Shown here: positions 16,450-25,335 of the stretch, in pieces
Position numbering within the stretch: the first letter of the stretch is position 1
Layout of the letters: every line of letters begins with the position of its first letter
Assembly (NCBI GenBank): GCA_902461815.1
Contig: CABPZE010000001.1
Coordinates: 186,001-250,000, forward strand
DNA: 64,000 bases
Origin: CAG-390 sp003523225
Lineage (GTDB): Bacteria > Bacillota > Clostridia > Oscillospirales > CAG-272
Direction of reading: 5' to 3'
Notes under the pieces: model-generated
Told to the model about the DNA's origin: nothing
Seen by the model: the letters and a program-made list of their open reading frames with translations, nothing else
Databases searched by the model: none
Made by a program: the position numbers and the translations under genes

Positions 16450-17586
16450 ATGTTTGAACTTAAATGCACCGAGGACAGAGCACGCAGAGGAGTGCTGCAC
16501 ACTGTTCACGGGGATATTGAAACTCCGGTATTTATGAATGTAGGTACCTGTGCCGCCATCAAGGGCGGGGTAGCGACATACGAGCTTAAGGAGATCGGGT
16601 GTCAGGTCGAGTTGTCTAATACCTATCACCTTCATATACGTCCCGGTGACAGACTTATTCACGATATGGGCGGAATCAGAAAATTCATGAACTGGGACGG
16701 TCCTGTGCTGACCGACAGCGGCGGATTTCAGGTGTTTTCGCTTGCACAGCTCAGGAAGATAACCGAGGAAGGCGTGCAGTTTGCGTCGCATATCGACGGC
16801 AAACGCATTTTTATGGGACCTGAGGAAAGTATGCAGATACAATCCAATCTTGCCTCGACAATTGCAATGGCGTTTGACGAGTGCGTCGAAAATCCGGCGC
16901 CATACGATTATGTGAAAGCGTCATCGGAGCGTACGGCAAGGTGGCTTGTCAGATGCAAGAATGAGATGGACAGGCTGAACTCATTGCCTGATACCATTAA
17001 TCCGCACCAGATGCTGTTCGGTATCAATCAGGGTGGAACATACGAGGATCTCAGAATAGCCCACATGAAGACGATAGCCGAGCTGGATCTTGACGGATAT
17101 GCCATAGGGGGGCTTGCTGTTGGTGAGGAAACGGAGGAAATGTACCGCATTATTGACGCCGTTGAGCCTTATATGCCCAAGAACAAGCCGCGCTATCTCA
17201 TGGGCGTGGGAACTCCGGTGAATATACTTGAGGCTGTGCATCGCGGAATAGACTTTTTTGACTGTGTAATGCCGAGCCGAAACGCACGTCACGGAAACGT
17301 TTTCACCTGGAAGGGTAAGATAAACATTCTGAATGAAAAATATGCACGCGATCCGAGGCCTATCGACCCGGATTGCCATTGCCCGGCGTGCACCCGGTAC
17401 AGCCGCTCGTATATACGTCACCTTATCAAGGCCAAGGAGTCTCTGGGAATGCGTCTTGCAGTTGTTCACAATCTTTATTTTTATAATGAACTTATGAGCA
17501 AGATAAGAGAGGCGCTTGATGAGGGCTACTACGATAATTTCTACAACAAATACCGGTTGATCCTTGCCGAACGCGCCCCTGACTGA
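16450..17586 (+). CDS. tgt: tRNA-guanine transglycosylase (preQ1 type)
   Basis: Exchanges guanine 34 in GUN-anticodon tRNAs for preQ1, the entry step of queuosine into tRNA. The base-binding Asp is in TDSGGFQVFS (D89), the nucleophile Asp is near 270 in DFFDCVMPSRNARHG, and the zinc site is CHCPACTRY with a downstream His. The substrate loop reads GGLAVGE near 220-226; Val here is the bacterial preQ1 form, whereas queuine-using enzymes carry Gly. Length 378 is standard. With queH at 2201-2815 the window encodes both a base-exchange and a reductase step; QueA is not seen. Confidence 0.96.
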   Translation: MFELKCTEDRARRGVLHTVHGDIETPVFMNVGTCAAIKGGVATYELKEIGCQVELSNTYHLHIRPGDRLIHDMGGIRKFMNWDGPVLTDSGGFQVFSLAQLRKITEEGVQFASHIDGKRIFMGPEESMQIQSNLASTIAMAFDECVENPAPYDYVKASSERTARWLVRCKNEMDRLNSLPDTINPHQMLFGINQGGTYEDLRIAHMKTIAELDLDGYAIGGLAVGEETEEMYRIIDAVEPYMPKNKPRYLMGVGTPVNILEAVHRGIDFFDCVMPSRNARHGNVFTWKGKINILNEKYARDPRPIDPDCHCPACTRYSRSYIRHLIKAKESLGMRLAVVHNLYFYNELMSKIREALDEGYYDNFYNKYRLILAERAPD

Positions 17587-17635
17587 TGCGCAAAGCTGAG
17601 CTAATATTGTTTATAAACCGATAATATATAGGCTA

Positions 17636-17664
17636 TTGCAAATACGGTTACTTTGATGTATAAT
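17636..17664 (+). promoter_or_regulatory. Promoter upstream of the LCP-like gene
   Basis: TTGCAA at 17636-17641 and TATAAT at 17659-17664, 17-bp spacer, 66 bases before the LCP-like start. Confidence 0.72.
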
Positions 17665-17730
17665 TATCTGGCAGCATCGGCTATATCTGCGTTGTCTTAT
17701 TAAGTCATTAAACAGCAGAAAGGAGAAACA

Positions 17731-18885
17731 ATGCTATCGGCAGTAAAGAATTTTGCGTTGACATTGTTGATATCTCTTTTGATATTTTCGATTCTGGCAT
17801 ATGTTGTGGTCGGAATGGTACTGACCAATCTGTCCGGAATAACCGGAAATACCGAAACAGAGGAAACCGCTGCGCCGGACAGTCCCGTGATAACCGACAG
17901 CGAGGGTGGGATAATTGATATTACATTATCAGACTCCGGGCGCTCGTTCAATATGCTTATTGCGTTGACTGATTACGACCCTTCGGTTTACACATACGAT
18001 CCTGCGGTCGTTGAATTTCTGTACGGTACTGAAAATCCGGATATCATTACTCCTGCTCCGGTGCCGGAGGACCTGTCAGAACCGCGTAAAGTGCCTGTTA
18101 CCCCGGATTCCGATCCGGAGGATGGCGATTACCTTACAACGGAAAAAGGTGATCCGCTGATTCCCGGTGGGCTTTATGAGAACGATTACAAGAGCATCAG
18201 AACGACACAGCTTATTTTGCTGCGTTTTGACCTTGAACGTTCCGAGGTAACGTTCAGCGCGTTCCCGAACGATACCGCCGTGGTTATGGGTGAAAAATAT
18301 ATTGAGCTTGGAGATATTTACGCGGAGTACGGAAAAGAAATACTCTGCGATGAGATACACTCAATTACCGGATGTCTTGTTGATAACTATGCAATTCTTG
18401 ACCCGCAAGAGCTTGCTAGTCTTATTGATGCCCTCGGAGGTGTGTATTTCGATGTGCCGTGTGAGATGAATTTTATTGAAAGCGACAATTCTACGGTGGT
18501 AATAAAGGAAGGCGGTCAGCTGGTCGACGGCAAAAATGCCCTCAGGATACTCAGCTTTGATCTGTACTTTGAAAACGGACAGTCGCGCGAGAATACTGCG
18601 GTTGAGTTTGCACGTGCAGTGCTTTCAAACATTACTCAGATAACCAACTACCCGAACGCGTATGCACTGTTTGAGAAGCTGTCATCGTTTTCCGATACCG
18701 ATTTTACAATATCGGATTTCGAAGAAAACCGTGATTTTATTTATAAGTATCCTCAGCTTCAGAACGGCACAAAAAGTCCTGTGACACGCTCCGTTCTGCT
18801 TGGAGGAGAGCAGCGTACAATTATTGATGAAATAGCCACCTTGTCGCTGTTTGCTGAATACCGGCGCATTATGCCCGGAGAATGA
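17731..18885 (+). CDS. LytR-CpsA-Psr (LCP)-like protein with degenerate active site
   Basis: A 384-residue protein with one N-terminal transmembrane helix (about 8-32), an acidic Thr/Pro linker (40-145) and an extracellular LCP-like domain (about 146-345). LCP enzymes transfer wall polymers to peptidoglycan. The fold landmarks are present: the paired strands LILLRFDLERSEVTFSAFP and DALGGVYFDVP (233-243). The catalytic residues are not: the usual RSDT is RTTQ (157-160), the PRDT arginine is Asn (PNDT, 179-182), and the late RxR of the family is missing. It may bind but not transfer lipid-linked polymers. AAGGAG precedes the ATG, and it has its own promoter. glyQS follows 47 bases later. Confidence 0.7.
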   Translation: MLSAVKNFALTLLISLLIFSILAYVVVGMVLTNLSGITGNTETEETAAPDSPVITDSEGGIIDITLSDSGRSFNMLIALTDYDPSVYTYDPAVVEFLYGTENPDIITPAPVPEDLSEPRKVPVTPDSDPEDGDYLTTEKGDPLIPGGLYENDYKSIRTTQLILLRFDLERSEVTFSAFPNDTAVVMGEKYIELGDIYAEYGKEILCDEIHSITGCLVDNYAILDPQELASLIDALGGVYFDVPCEMNFIESDNSTVVIKEGGQLVDGKNALRILSFDLYFENGQSRENTAVEFARAVLSNITQITNYPNAYALFEKLSSFSDTDFTISDFEENRDFIYKYPQLQNGTKSPVTRSVLLGGEQRTIIDEIATLSLFAEYRRIMPGE

Positions 18886-18932
18886 CCCCGAAAAATCAAG
18901 AAATAAAAAATATATAAAAAGGAATTTCTGTT

Positions 18933-20348
18933 ATGGACAACAAAGAAAAAACAATGGATAAGATAGTCGCCCTCTGTAAGAACCGCGGATTTGTTTTTCC
19001 CGGCTCAGAGATATACGGCGGACTTGCAAACACATGGGATTACGGCCCCCTCGGTGTAGAGCTTAAAAACAACATCAAACGTGCCTGGTGGAAGAAATTC
19101 ATTCAGGAGAACCCATATAATGTTGGTCAGGATGCTGCAATTCTGATGAATCCGCAGACATGGGTAGCATCGGGACATCTTGGCGGATTTTCGGATCCTC
19201 TTATGGACTGCCGCGAGTGCAAGGAGCGCTTCCGTGCCGATAAGCTGATCGAGGATTGGTGCGCCGAGACAGGTCATGTGCTTGATAAGCCCATTGATGC
19301 TTTTACCCAGGCTGAAATAAAGGCATTTGTCGAAGATAACGACATTCCGTGTCCCACGTGCGGCAAGCATAATTTCACCGATATAAGACAGTTCAATCTG
19401 ATGTTCAAGACCTTCCAGGGCGTTACCGAGGACGCGAAGAATACCGTTTATCTCCGTCCGGAAACAGCGCAGGGAATTTTCGTCAACTTTGTTAATGTTC
19501 AGCGCACGACACGCCGTAAGCTGCCTTTCGGAATCGGTCAGATAGGTAAATCCTTCAGAAATGAAATAACACCTGGTAACTTTATCTTCCGTGTACGTGA
19601 GTTTGAACAGATGGAGCTTGAGTTCTTCTGCGAGCCGGGGACTGACCTTGAATGGTTTGCATACTGGCGCGGATTCTGCCGCGACTGGCTGCTGTCTCTC
19701 GGAATGCGTGAGGAGAACCTTCGTCTGCGCGATCATGACCCGGAGGAGCTTTGCTTCTACTCAAAGGCTACCACCGACTTTGAATTTATGTTCCCGTTCG
19801 GATGGGGAGAGCTTTGGGGAGTTGCCGACCGCACCGATTACGATCTTACACAGCATCAGAATACCTCCGGCAAGGATCTCAGTTATTTCGACCAGGAAAA
19901 GAACGAAAGATATATTCCGTATGTTATTGAGCCGTCACTCGGCGTTGAGCGCTCCTTCCTTGCTTTCCTTGTCGATGCTTATGATGAGGAAGTGGTTTCA
20001 AAGGATGAGAAGACCGGCAAGGAGGATATCCGTGTTGTTCTTCACCTACATCCCGCGCTTGCTCCTTTTAAGGCTGCGGTGCTTCCGCTGTCCAAAAAGC
20101 TATCCGGAGATGCTGAAAAGATATTCCATGAGCTTCAGAAGGACTATATGGTCGATTTTGACGATGCAGGCTCGATCGGAAAGCGTTACCGCCGAGAGGA
20201 TGAGATCGGCACTCCTCTTTGCATCACCTATGACTTTGATTCTCAGAACGACGGTTGCGTGACCGTTCGTGACAGAGATACGATGCAGCAGGTGCGTATC
20301 CCGATAGCCGAACTGAAAAATTATATTGCGGATAAAATAAGATTTTAA
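18933..20348 (+). CDS. glyQS: Glycyl-tRNA synthetase, single-chain type
   Basis: Class II homodimeric glycyl-tRNA synthetase (471 residues) of the type found in Clostridia, Bacilli and archaea, not the alpha2beta2 form. Recognisable stretches are the opening FVFPGSEIYGGLANTWDYGP, motif 2 (IGKSFRNEITP), the ESGE-like YLRPETAQGIF, and the end EPSLGVERSFLAFLVDAY of motif 3. The anticodon-binding domain is C-terminal (from about 370). AAGGAATT precedes the ATG. No T-box leader is present in the short upstream gap. ThrE-type exporter genes follow 11 bases downstream. Confidence 0.96.
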   Translation: MDNKEKTMDKIVALCKNRGFVFPGSEIYGGLANTWDYGPLGVELKNNIKRAWWKKFIQENPYNVGQDAAILMNPQTWVASGHLGGFSDPLMDCRECKERFRADKLIEDWCAETGHVLDKPIDAFTQAEIKAFVEDNDIPCPTCGKHNFTDIRQFNLMFKTFQGVTEDAKNTVYLRPETAQGIFVNFVNVQRTTRRKLPFGIGQIGKSFRNEITPGNFIFRVREFEQMELEFFCEPGTDLEWFAYWRGFCRDWLLSLGMREENLRLRDHDPEELCFYSKATTDFEFMFPFGWGELWGVADRTDYDLTQHQNTSGKDLSYFDQEKNERYIPYVIEPSLGVERSFLAFLVDAYDEEVVSKDEKTGKEDIRVVLHLHPALAPFKAAVLPLSKKLSGDAEKIFHELQKDYMVDFDDAGSIGKRYRREDEIGTPLCITYDFDSQNDGCVTVRDRDTMQQVRIPIAELKNYIADKIRF

Positions 20349-20359
20349 GGTAAAAACAG

Positions 20360-21163
20360 ATGAACGCGGATGGATCGCGCGCGGTGGATGCACCGACACA
20401 ATACTCTAACAGAGCAGACGATGTGCTTCGTACAGCTTTTGATATCGGCGAGCATATCCTTGAAAACGGCGGAGAGATCAGCAGAGTAGAGAATACCATT
20501 GAGCGCATCGGTTATGCACTGGGCGCGATCCATGTAGAGGCTTTTGCTGTTACAACGCTCATTACTGCATCTGTCAGAATGAAAGATGGGTCATATTCGC
20601 AGCAGATGCGCCGGGTTAAGAACACCGATGTTAATCTGTATCGGGTCGAGGAGCTTAACAGGATCTCAAGAGAACTGTGCTCCGGCTCCATTGACATTAT
20701 TGAAGCGCAGGAGAAAATATCACACGTCAACCATTCTCATGAACTTAATAAATATATGATCACTCTCGGACGTGCGCTGATATGCGGAGGTTTTGTACTG
20801 TTTTTTGGTGGAACATGGCGTGATGCATTGGTGTCATCGGTTATCGGAGCGCTTATGTCGCTTGTTTCCGGAGGACCGAGTGAGGCTTTCAATGCGGTTT
20901 CCCAAACAGCTGCACGTTCTTTTCTTGCCGGCATTGCGTCGATTCTTTGTGTTCGCGCCGGAATCGGAGATAACGCAGACTTGATCATGATAGGAACCAT
21001 TATGCTTCTGATACCGGGAATGGCAGTCGGCACATCGATCGGAGATATGCTTGGTAAGAATATTATTTCCGGAACCATGCGTTTGGCTCAGGCGTTGATT
21101 CAAGCGGTAGTGATAGCACTCGGTTATTCAGCAGCCATATTGCTGCTTGGAGGTGTTTCATGA
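20360..21163 (+). CDS. Threonine/serine exporter ThrE-like, large subunit (DUF1212)
   Basis: A 267-residue protein with a soluble N-terminal half (about 1-125) and five hydrophobic segments after it, matching the ThrE N-terminal domain (PF06738). In Corynebacterium ThrE is one chain that exports threonine and serine; many Bacillota split it in two, as here. The soluble part contains ENGGEISRVENTIERIGYA, typical of the family. The stop overlaps the next start as ATGA, so the subunits are made in step. The actual exported substrate is inferred from family only. Confidence 0.83.
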   Translation: MNADGSRAVDAPTQYSNRADDVLRTAFDIGEHILENGGEISRVENTIERIGYALGAIHVEAFAVTTLITASVRMKDGSYSQQMRRVKNTDVNLYRVEELNRISRELCSGSIDIIEAQEKISHVNHSHELNKYMITLGRALICGGFVLFFGGTWRDALVSSVIGALMSLVSGGPSEAFNAVSQTAARSFLAGIASILCVRAGIGDNADLIMIGTIMLLIPGMAVGTSIGDMLGKNIISGTMRLAQALIQAVVIALGYSAAILLLGGVS

Positions 21164-21681
21164 ACGAGTTGCTTGTGCGGCTTATAGGAGGAGTTGTCGG
21201 TACACTGGGATTTGTTTTGGCGTTTGAGGTTAAAGTCAAAAGAATCCCGGCTTCGATTTTAGGCGGACTTATAGGTACTGCGGTATATCTTTTGTGTGAC
21301 ACTCTTGATATGCACGCATTTGTAACAAATACTGTTGCTGCTTTTGTGATAACTATATACTCTGAATCGGCAGCCAGAATACTTCATTCACCGGCTTTAA
21401 CTTTTCAGATACCCGGAGTTATCGTATTGGTTCCCGGGAGTGCGCTTTATTATACGATGCGGAATCTGATATCCGGAAACTTTTCTGAAGCCGGGCGTTT
21501 TGCAATGACCACGCTTCAGGTAGGGGCGGGGGTTGCCGACGGAATTATCTGCGGTACTGTTTTGTTCGGACTTATAAAGCTGATAATTGAAAAACTGCAC
21601 AGTATTTCTTCGCCTCGTGAACGCAAAAAACGCTTGAAAAAGAAAAAAAATAGTAAATCAGTTGATGCGCCATCGAAATAA
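21160..21681 (+). CDS. Threonine/serine exporter ThrE-like, small subunit
   Basis: A 173-residue membrane protein with four or five helices matching the second half of ThrE (PF12821). Conserved PGVIVLVPGSALYY (here IPGVIVLVPGSALYY) is seen near residue 88. It overlaps its partner by four bases and has a Lys-rich cytoplasmic C-terminus. It ends the tgt/LCP/glyQS/ThrE run, and the convergent SDR gene lies 168 bases away. Confidence 0.82.
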   Translation: MNELLVRLIGGVVGTLGFVLAFEVKVKRIPASILGGLIGTAVYLLCDTLDMHAFVTNTVAAFVITIYSESAARILHSPALTFQIPGVIVLVPGSALYYTMRNLISGNFSEAGRFAMTTLQVGAGVADGIICGTVLFGLIKLIIEKLHSISSPRERKKRLKKKKNSKSVDAPSK

Positions 21682-21734
21682 CTTTTCAGATCACCGGGAC
21701 ATACATCTCAAATTGAGGGAGATAATTCAGTTAA

Positions 21735-21752
21735 GATTGCTTTTTTGCAATC
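21735..21752. other. Short hairpin after the ThrE-like pair
   Basis: Perfect 6-bp arms GATTGC and GCAATC around TTTTTT. It could be a weak terminator for the ThrE unit, although no T-run follows. Confidence 0.35.
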
Positions 21753-21792
21753 GTGATTATGCGCAAAGACTTTATACAATCACTTAATATAT

Positions 21793-21833
21793 ACAGATCC
21801 GGCTACGGCATTTGGTGCCGCAGCCGGATCTGT
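21793..21833. terminator. Convergent hairpin between ThrE-like and SDR genes
   Basis: Long stem with arms ACAGATCCGGCT and AGCCGGATCTGT, extended inward by CGGCA/TGCCG across a single unpaired base on one side. Strong stem without a clear T-run; placed where both converging units must end. Confidence 0.6.
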
Positions 21834-21849
21834 GTAATGTAAAATTCGT

Positions 21850-22662
21850 TTATCCGCGGGTTTTTCCGCCGGCAACGTTGATCGTTGTGCCGTGGATATA
21901 TCCTGCCTTGTCGGAAGCAAGGAAGGCAACGGTCGATGCCACCTCTGAGAGCTTGCCGGAACGTCCGAGCGGTGTAGTACTGGTCTTGCTGTAGCCTGCC
22001 CGAAGCTGTTCGACGGTAATTCCGCGAGTATAGGAGAGCGCCTCCTCGTATGCGATAGTGCGCAGACCTGTAGCTTCAAGGATACCGGGAGCAACGCCTA
22101 CGACTCTTACGTGGTGTTTTCCGAGCTCCTTTGCCCACGAGCGTGTAAGACCGTTGACTGCGGCTTTGGTTGCCGAATAAACGCTCTGTCCCTCCGAGCC
22201 TTCAAGTCCGCTTTCAGAGGACATATTGATTATTACACCGGACTGCTTCTTTACCATGATGCGTGCAACTGCCTGAGAGCAGAAGAAAAGTCCTTTGACA
22301 TTGACGTTCATGACCTTATCCCAAATCTGTTCTGTAAGCTCCTGAACTCCGGCAGGGTCTACAAGCAGACGGGGAATATTGATTCCTGCATTATTGACCA
22401 GAACGTCAATAGTGCCGAACTCGTTCATAACCGTGTTTACCATATCGGAAACACTCTTGGAGTCGGTAACGTCGCAATGTATGTAAATATACTTGCCGCC
22501 GTTTTCTCCCGCGTCAATTACGGGGGGCTGAGGGTTGACATCGCATACAGCGACATAAGCACCGTCATCAAGAAATTCTCGGACGCAAGCAAGTCCGATT
22601 CCGGAAGCTCCTCCGGTAACGATTACGGACTTACCTTTAAGTCCGAGCCATGAATTATCCAT
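21850..22662 (-). CDS. SDR-family dehydrogenase, sorbitol-6-phosphate dehydrogenase-like
   Basis: A classical short-chain dehydrogenase of 270 residues. The nucleotide-binding TGGASGIG lies near residue 14, NNAG near 93, and the catalytic Ser (NMSSESG) and YSATK (Tyr-X-X-X-Lys) follow. The opening WLGLKGKSVIVTGG and the C-terminal HGTTINVAGGKTRG resemble clostridial sorbitol-6-phosphate 2-dehydrogenases, which oxidise sorbitol 6-phosphate to fructose 6-phosphate with NAD; this assignment rests on memory of the family. No PTS or sorbitol genes are nearby, so the substrate is uncertain. The ATG at 22662 was chosen for MDNSWLG; GAGGAG lies 12 bases upstream, and an ATG four codons earlier touches that site. 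Confidence 0.75.
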   Translation of the reverse strand: MDNSWLGLKGKSVIVTGGASGIGLACVREFLDDGAYVAVCDVNPQPPVIDAGENGGKYIYIHCDVTDSKSVSDMVNTVMNEFGTIDVLVNNAGINIPRLLVDPAGVQELTEQIWDKVMNVNVKGLFFCSQAVARIMVKKQSGVIINMSSESGLEGSEGQSVYSATKAAVNGLTRSWAKELGKHHVRVVGVAPGILEATGLRTIAYEEALSYTRGITVEQLRAGYSKTSTTPLGRSGKLSEVASTVAFLASDKAGYIHGTTINVAGGKTRG

Positions 22663-22745
22663 AGTGAATAACATCTCCTCGTGTTGTATTTTTTCTGCCC
22701 TGATATTGGGCAATGTTAATGGATACCAAATCTATAATCCGCATT

Positions 22746-23546
22746 TTATTTTGCGGGTGTCGTATTTTCCGACGTTCTGCTCAGCATTCTGAAGAAGTAA
22801 AAGGAAAAAAGCAGGATAAGACCGTAAACAAATATGCCGCTCAGTATATCTGTGCTGTATCCGGCAATCATCTGCAAGATCTCAGATGTGTTTTGAGGTG
22901 CGCCGTAACTGAAATCGTAGATCAAGCGGCTTATTATAAGCAACACTGAATAAACTGCAGAGGCGAGCGCGGCGGATTTTTGCAGCGGATTGGATTTACT
23001 GAATATTTTATGGTAAGGATAAATCTGTTCAGCCCAATTATACTCTGGAGAGCCGAGACGTCTTGATGCCGCGCGAAGCAGGTAGAAACGTTTTACTGCC
23101 TCGCCGCAGACCAGCCATGATATCAATACAACTAAATATAACTGAAGTGTTTCAAGCGCTATATAGAGCGCGGTAACAGGCAGACCGTCAACAAAATCTG
23201 CACCGTCTGTTATCACTGATGCTAAAAGATTGAGCATACACCGAGTGACAGTCGCTCCAATACAGATAAGTCTTACAGCACGTCGCGAGGAAGAAGCGGG
23301 GAACAGGATGAAAGCGATGATAACCGATGCGTATTGCGCCGAGGCAAATATTATATCAAGTAAAAGAACAATATAACTGAGGATGTCGGGCAACACCGAA
23401 CCTACATATGTTACATCGGCTGAGATCTGCGTGTATATGGGAGATACGATACACGCTGAAAGCAGTGCCGCGGCAAGCGGAACAATGGTGACAAAAAAGC
23501 ATAGACGCCGCAGCATAGCTTTTGCAAAGGAAAGATCTTCGAGCAT
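22746..23546 (-). CDS. Polytopic membrane protein of unknown function
   Basis: A 266-residue integral membrane protein with six or seven predicted helices, a positively charged N-terminus and no family motif that I recognise. A conserved-looking cytoplasmic loop contains SPEYNWAEQIYPYHKIF near the middle. It starts 25 bases downstream of the M23 peptidase gene on the same strand and shares its promoter, so it may act in the same envelope process. It ends 83 bases before the SDR gene start. It could be a permease-like or scaffold protein, but nothing in the sequence decides. Confidence 0.65.
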   Translation of the reverse strand: MLEDLSFAKAMLRRLCFFVTIVPLAAALLSACIVSPIYTQISADVTYVGSVLPDILSYIVLLLDIIFASAQYASVIIAFILFPASSSRRAVRLICIGATVTRCMLNLLASVITDGADFVDGLPVTALYIALETLQLYLVVLISWLVCGEAVKRFYLLRAASRRLGSPEYNWAEQIYPYHKIFSKSNPLQKSAALASAVYSVLLIISRLIYDFSYGAPQNTSEILQMIAGYSTDILSGIFVYGLILLFSFYFFRMLSRTSENTTPAK

Positions 23547-23570
23547 TTTTATGCCTTTCTGTGCATTTTA

Positions 23571-25205
23571 TCAGTTTGCGGGATAAATAAGTCCGAAGTC
23601 CTGAAGCGGATACGGGGAAACAGGAATACCTGCAACGGTTATGGCTATATGGAGTCTGTGCGTCGGGATAAATCCGGTGCTGCCGACCTTCCCCAGAGTC
23701 TGACCCTTATTTACAACATCACCGACCGCTACCGAGGTTTCGCTCATATGGGCGTACCAGCTCTTCATGCCCCATCCATGATCGACTACAACAAATTTTC
23801 CGAGAATGTCGCATGAGCCGACATATACGACCTTTCCGCTGTTCATTGCCGGTATTTCCGCACCCTGTGCGAACATATAGTCAACGCCCTCATGCTGGAA
23901 GTTGTCTGTATATTTCATGAGCATTATTTTGCCGTATCCGACAGCGATTCCTATCCCGCTGTCCTCGTAGTTCATGAATTTATCGCTGAAATACTTGATG
24001 CTCTCATTCTGCGCTGATATTTCCCCGACGAGCTTACGGTATTCGGCAATATCCGCATCCGAGTAATTTGTATCGACCAAAGATTTCGGAACATCATAAT
24101 ATGCGTAGCTCTTGTCAAAGGTTTTGGCTGAAACGGTAAGTTCAAGGGTCTGGGTCGTAAGACCGTAGGATACGGTGAATTTGTAGCTTCCGGCAGGCAG
24201 GTCGGCGGCTATCGGAACAAGTGCGCGCACATAATCGCCGTCGGCATAGAATTGAGGCGTGCAGCCTATTGCAGGTTCGCTTGTAAAGCTGACCTTTGAA
24301 GGATCGGTAACATTAATACCGCTGATAACCACCAATGCGCCGGGTTCGACCGTGCTTTCTCCTATCGAGAAGGAGGAGGGAGCTGTCACTTTGACCGAGA
24401 AGCTGTATTTTGCTTCGCCGTAATATTCGCATCCCGCAGTCTGAGTCCAAATCGCGTTTACCGAAAAAGTAAGCGTGTCGTTGCGTTCAACTGTAAATCC
24501 CGAAAGGTTGTCCGGAGTTCCTTCAAAGAGAAGCTCTGTCCCGCTGTAAACCTTGATAACGCATTCATCCGGGACAATATCAAATGAAAAGTCAAAATCG
24601 TTTGTAAGATCAAGTGTCTGTCCGGCGGCTGTCCCGGTATTGTCAAAGCTCAGATTATGGTATATGCCACTCACAAGGTAATTCCAACTCATTGTAAGTG
24701 GATCTATGACATTACTGCCGGAGACGGTAAGTACAGGAGTCGAAGCAGAGCCGAAAAGATAAAGCGAATATTTTGTATCAAAGAATTTCAGTGCGTCGCT
24801 TTTGGATATTCTGAAAAACAATCCGTCAGGGTTGGCAAAATAACATTTTTCTGCATTGTCGGAGAAATAATATTTATAGCTTTCCGTGTCGCCGTTTTCG
24901 CGTTTGAAGGTTCCGAGCATAAACGACTCGCCGCTGTAATCGGAGGGCAGGGAATCAACAGCCTCTCCCGCACGGTTCATTGCGATGAAAAAATCAAGCA
25001 TACCGCTGGAGTCCTGAGATTTTACAAATGTCTCGGTCGTGCCGTCGGGTATTTTGAGCACCAGCTCGGTAAATTCCTGCGATTGAGGATTTTTCTGATT
25101 CACATAATAACTTGCAATCGCCAGGTATGTAGGTATAAACAACACTACGAGAGCAAGTATAAGTATAACGAATTTTTTGATATCTACATTCAGTTTCATT
25201 TTCAT
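23571..25205 (-). CDS. Membrane-anchored M23 family metallopeptidase
   Basis: A 544-residue bitopic protein: cytoplasmic stub, one transmembrane helix (about 12-32), a long extracellular beta-rich region with Ig-like segments (about 40-365), and a C-terminal M23/LytM domain (about 425-540). The zinc site is complete: HEGVD, SWYAHMS and THRLHIAI carry the expected His/Asp ligands. It therefore should cleave peptidoglycan cross-bridges or stem peptides, instead of being a catalytically dead EnvC/NlpD-type activator. AAAGGG precedes the ATG. It is the first gene of a unit with the membrane gene downstream, driven by the promoter at 25255-25283. Confidence 0.85.
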   Translation of the reverse strand: MKMKLNVDIKKFVILILALVVLFIPTYLAIASYYVNQKNPQSQEFTELVLKIPDGTTETFVKSQDSSGMLDFFIAMNRAGEAVDSLPSDYSGESFMLGTFKRENGDTESYKYYFSDNAEKCYFANPDGLFFRISKSDALKFFDTKYSLYLFGSASTPVLTVSGSNVIDPLTMSWNYLVSGIYHNLSFDNTGTAAGQTLDLTNDFDFSFDIVPDECVIKVYSGTELLFEGTPDNLSGFTVERNDTLTFSVNAIWTQTAGCEYYGEAKYSFSVKVTAPSSFSIGESTVEPGALVVISGINVTDPSKVSFTSEPAIGCTPQFYADGDYVRALVPIAADLPAGSYKFTVSYGLTTQTLELTVSAKTFDKSYAYYDVPKSLVDTNYSDADIAEYRKLVGEISAQNESIKYFSDKFMNYEDSGIGIAVGYGKIMLMKYTDNFQHEGVDYMFAQGAEIPAMNSGKVVYVGSCDILGKFVVVDHGWGMKSWYAHMSETSVAVGDVVNKGQTLGKVGSTGFIPTHRLHIAITVAGIPVSPYPLQDFGLIYPAN

Positions 25206-25254
25206 ATCAATTAAACCCTTTCAGATAAGTGGGGTGAATTGCATCTTACATATA

Positions 25255-25283
25255 ATTATACGACACACACGGCTTCCGGTCAA
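25255..25283 (-). promoter_or_regulatory. Promoter of the M23 peptidase unit
   Basis: TTGACC at 25278-25283 and TATAAT at 25255-25260 on the minus strand, 17-bp spacer, 50 bases ahead of the start codon. Confidence 0.78.
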
Positions 25284-25335
25284 GTCTTTTTGCATTGATT
25301 GTAGAGCGGTTTGATGCCGAAAAGAATGAAATCAC

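Noticed and set aside
24657..25214. 185-codon plus-strand frame opposite the M23 peptidase
   Set aside because: Shadow of a well-supported gene; Cys/Arg-rich composition typical of an antisense frame.
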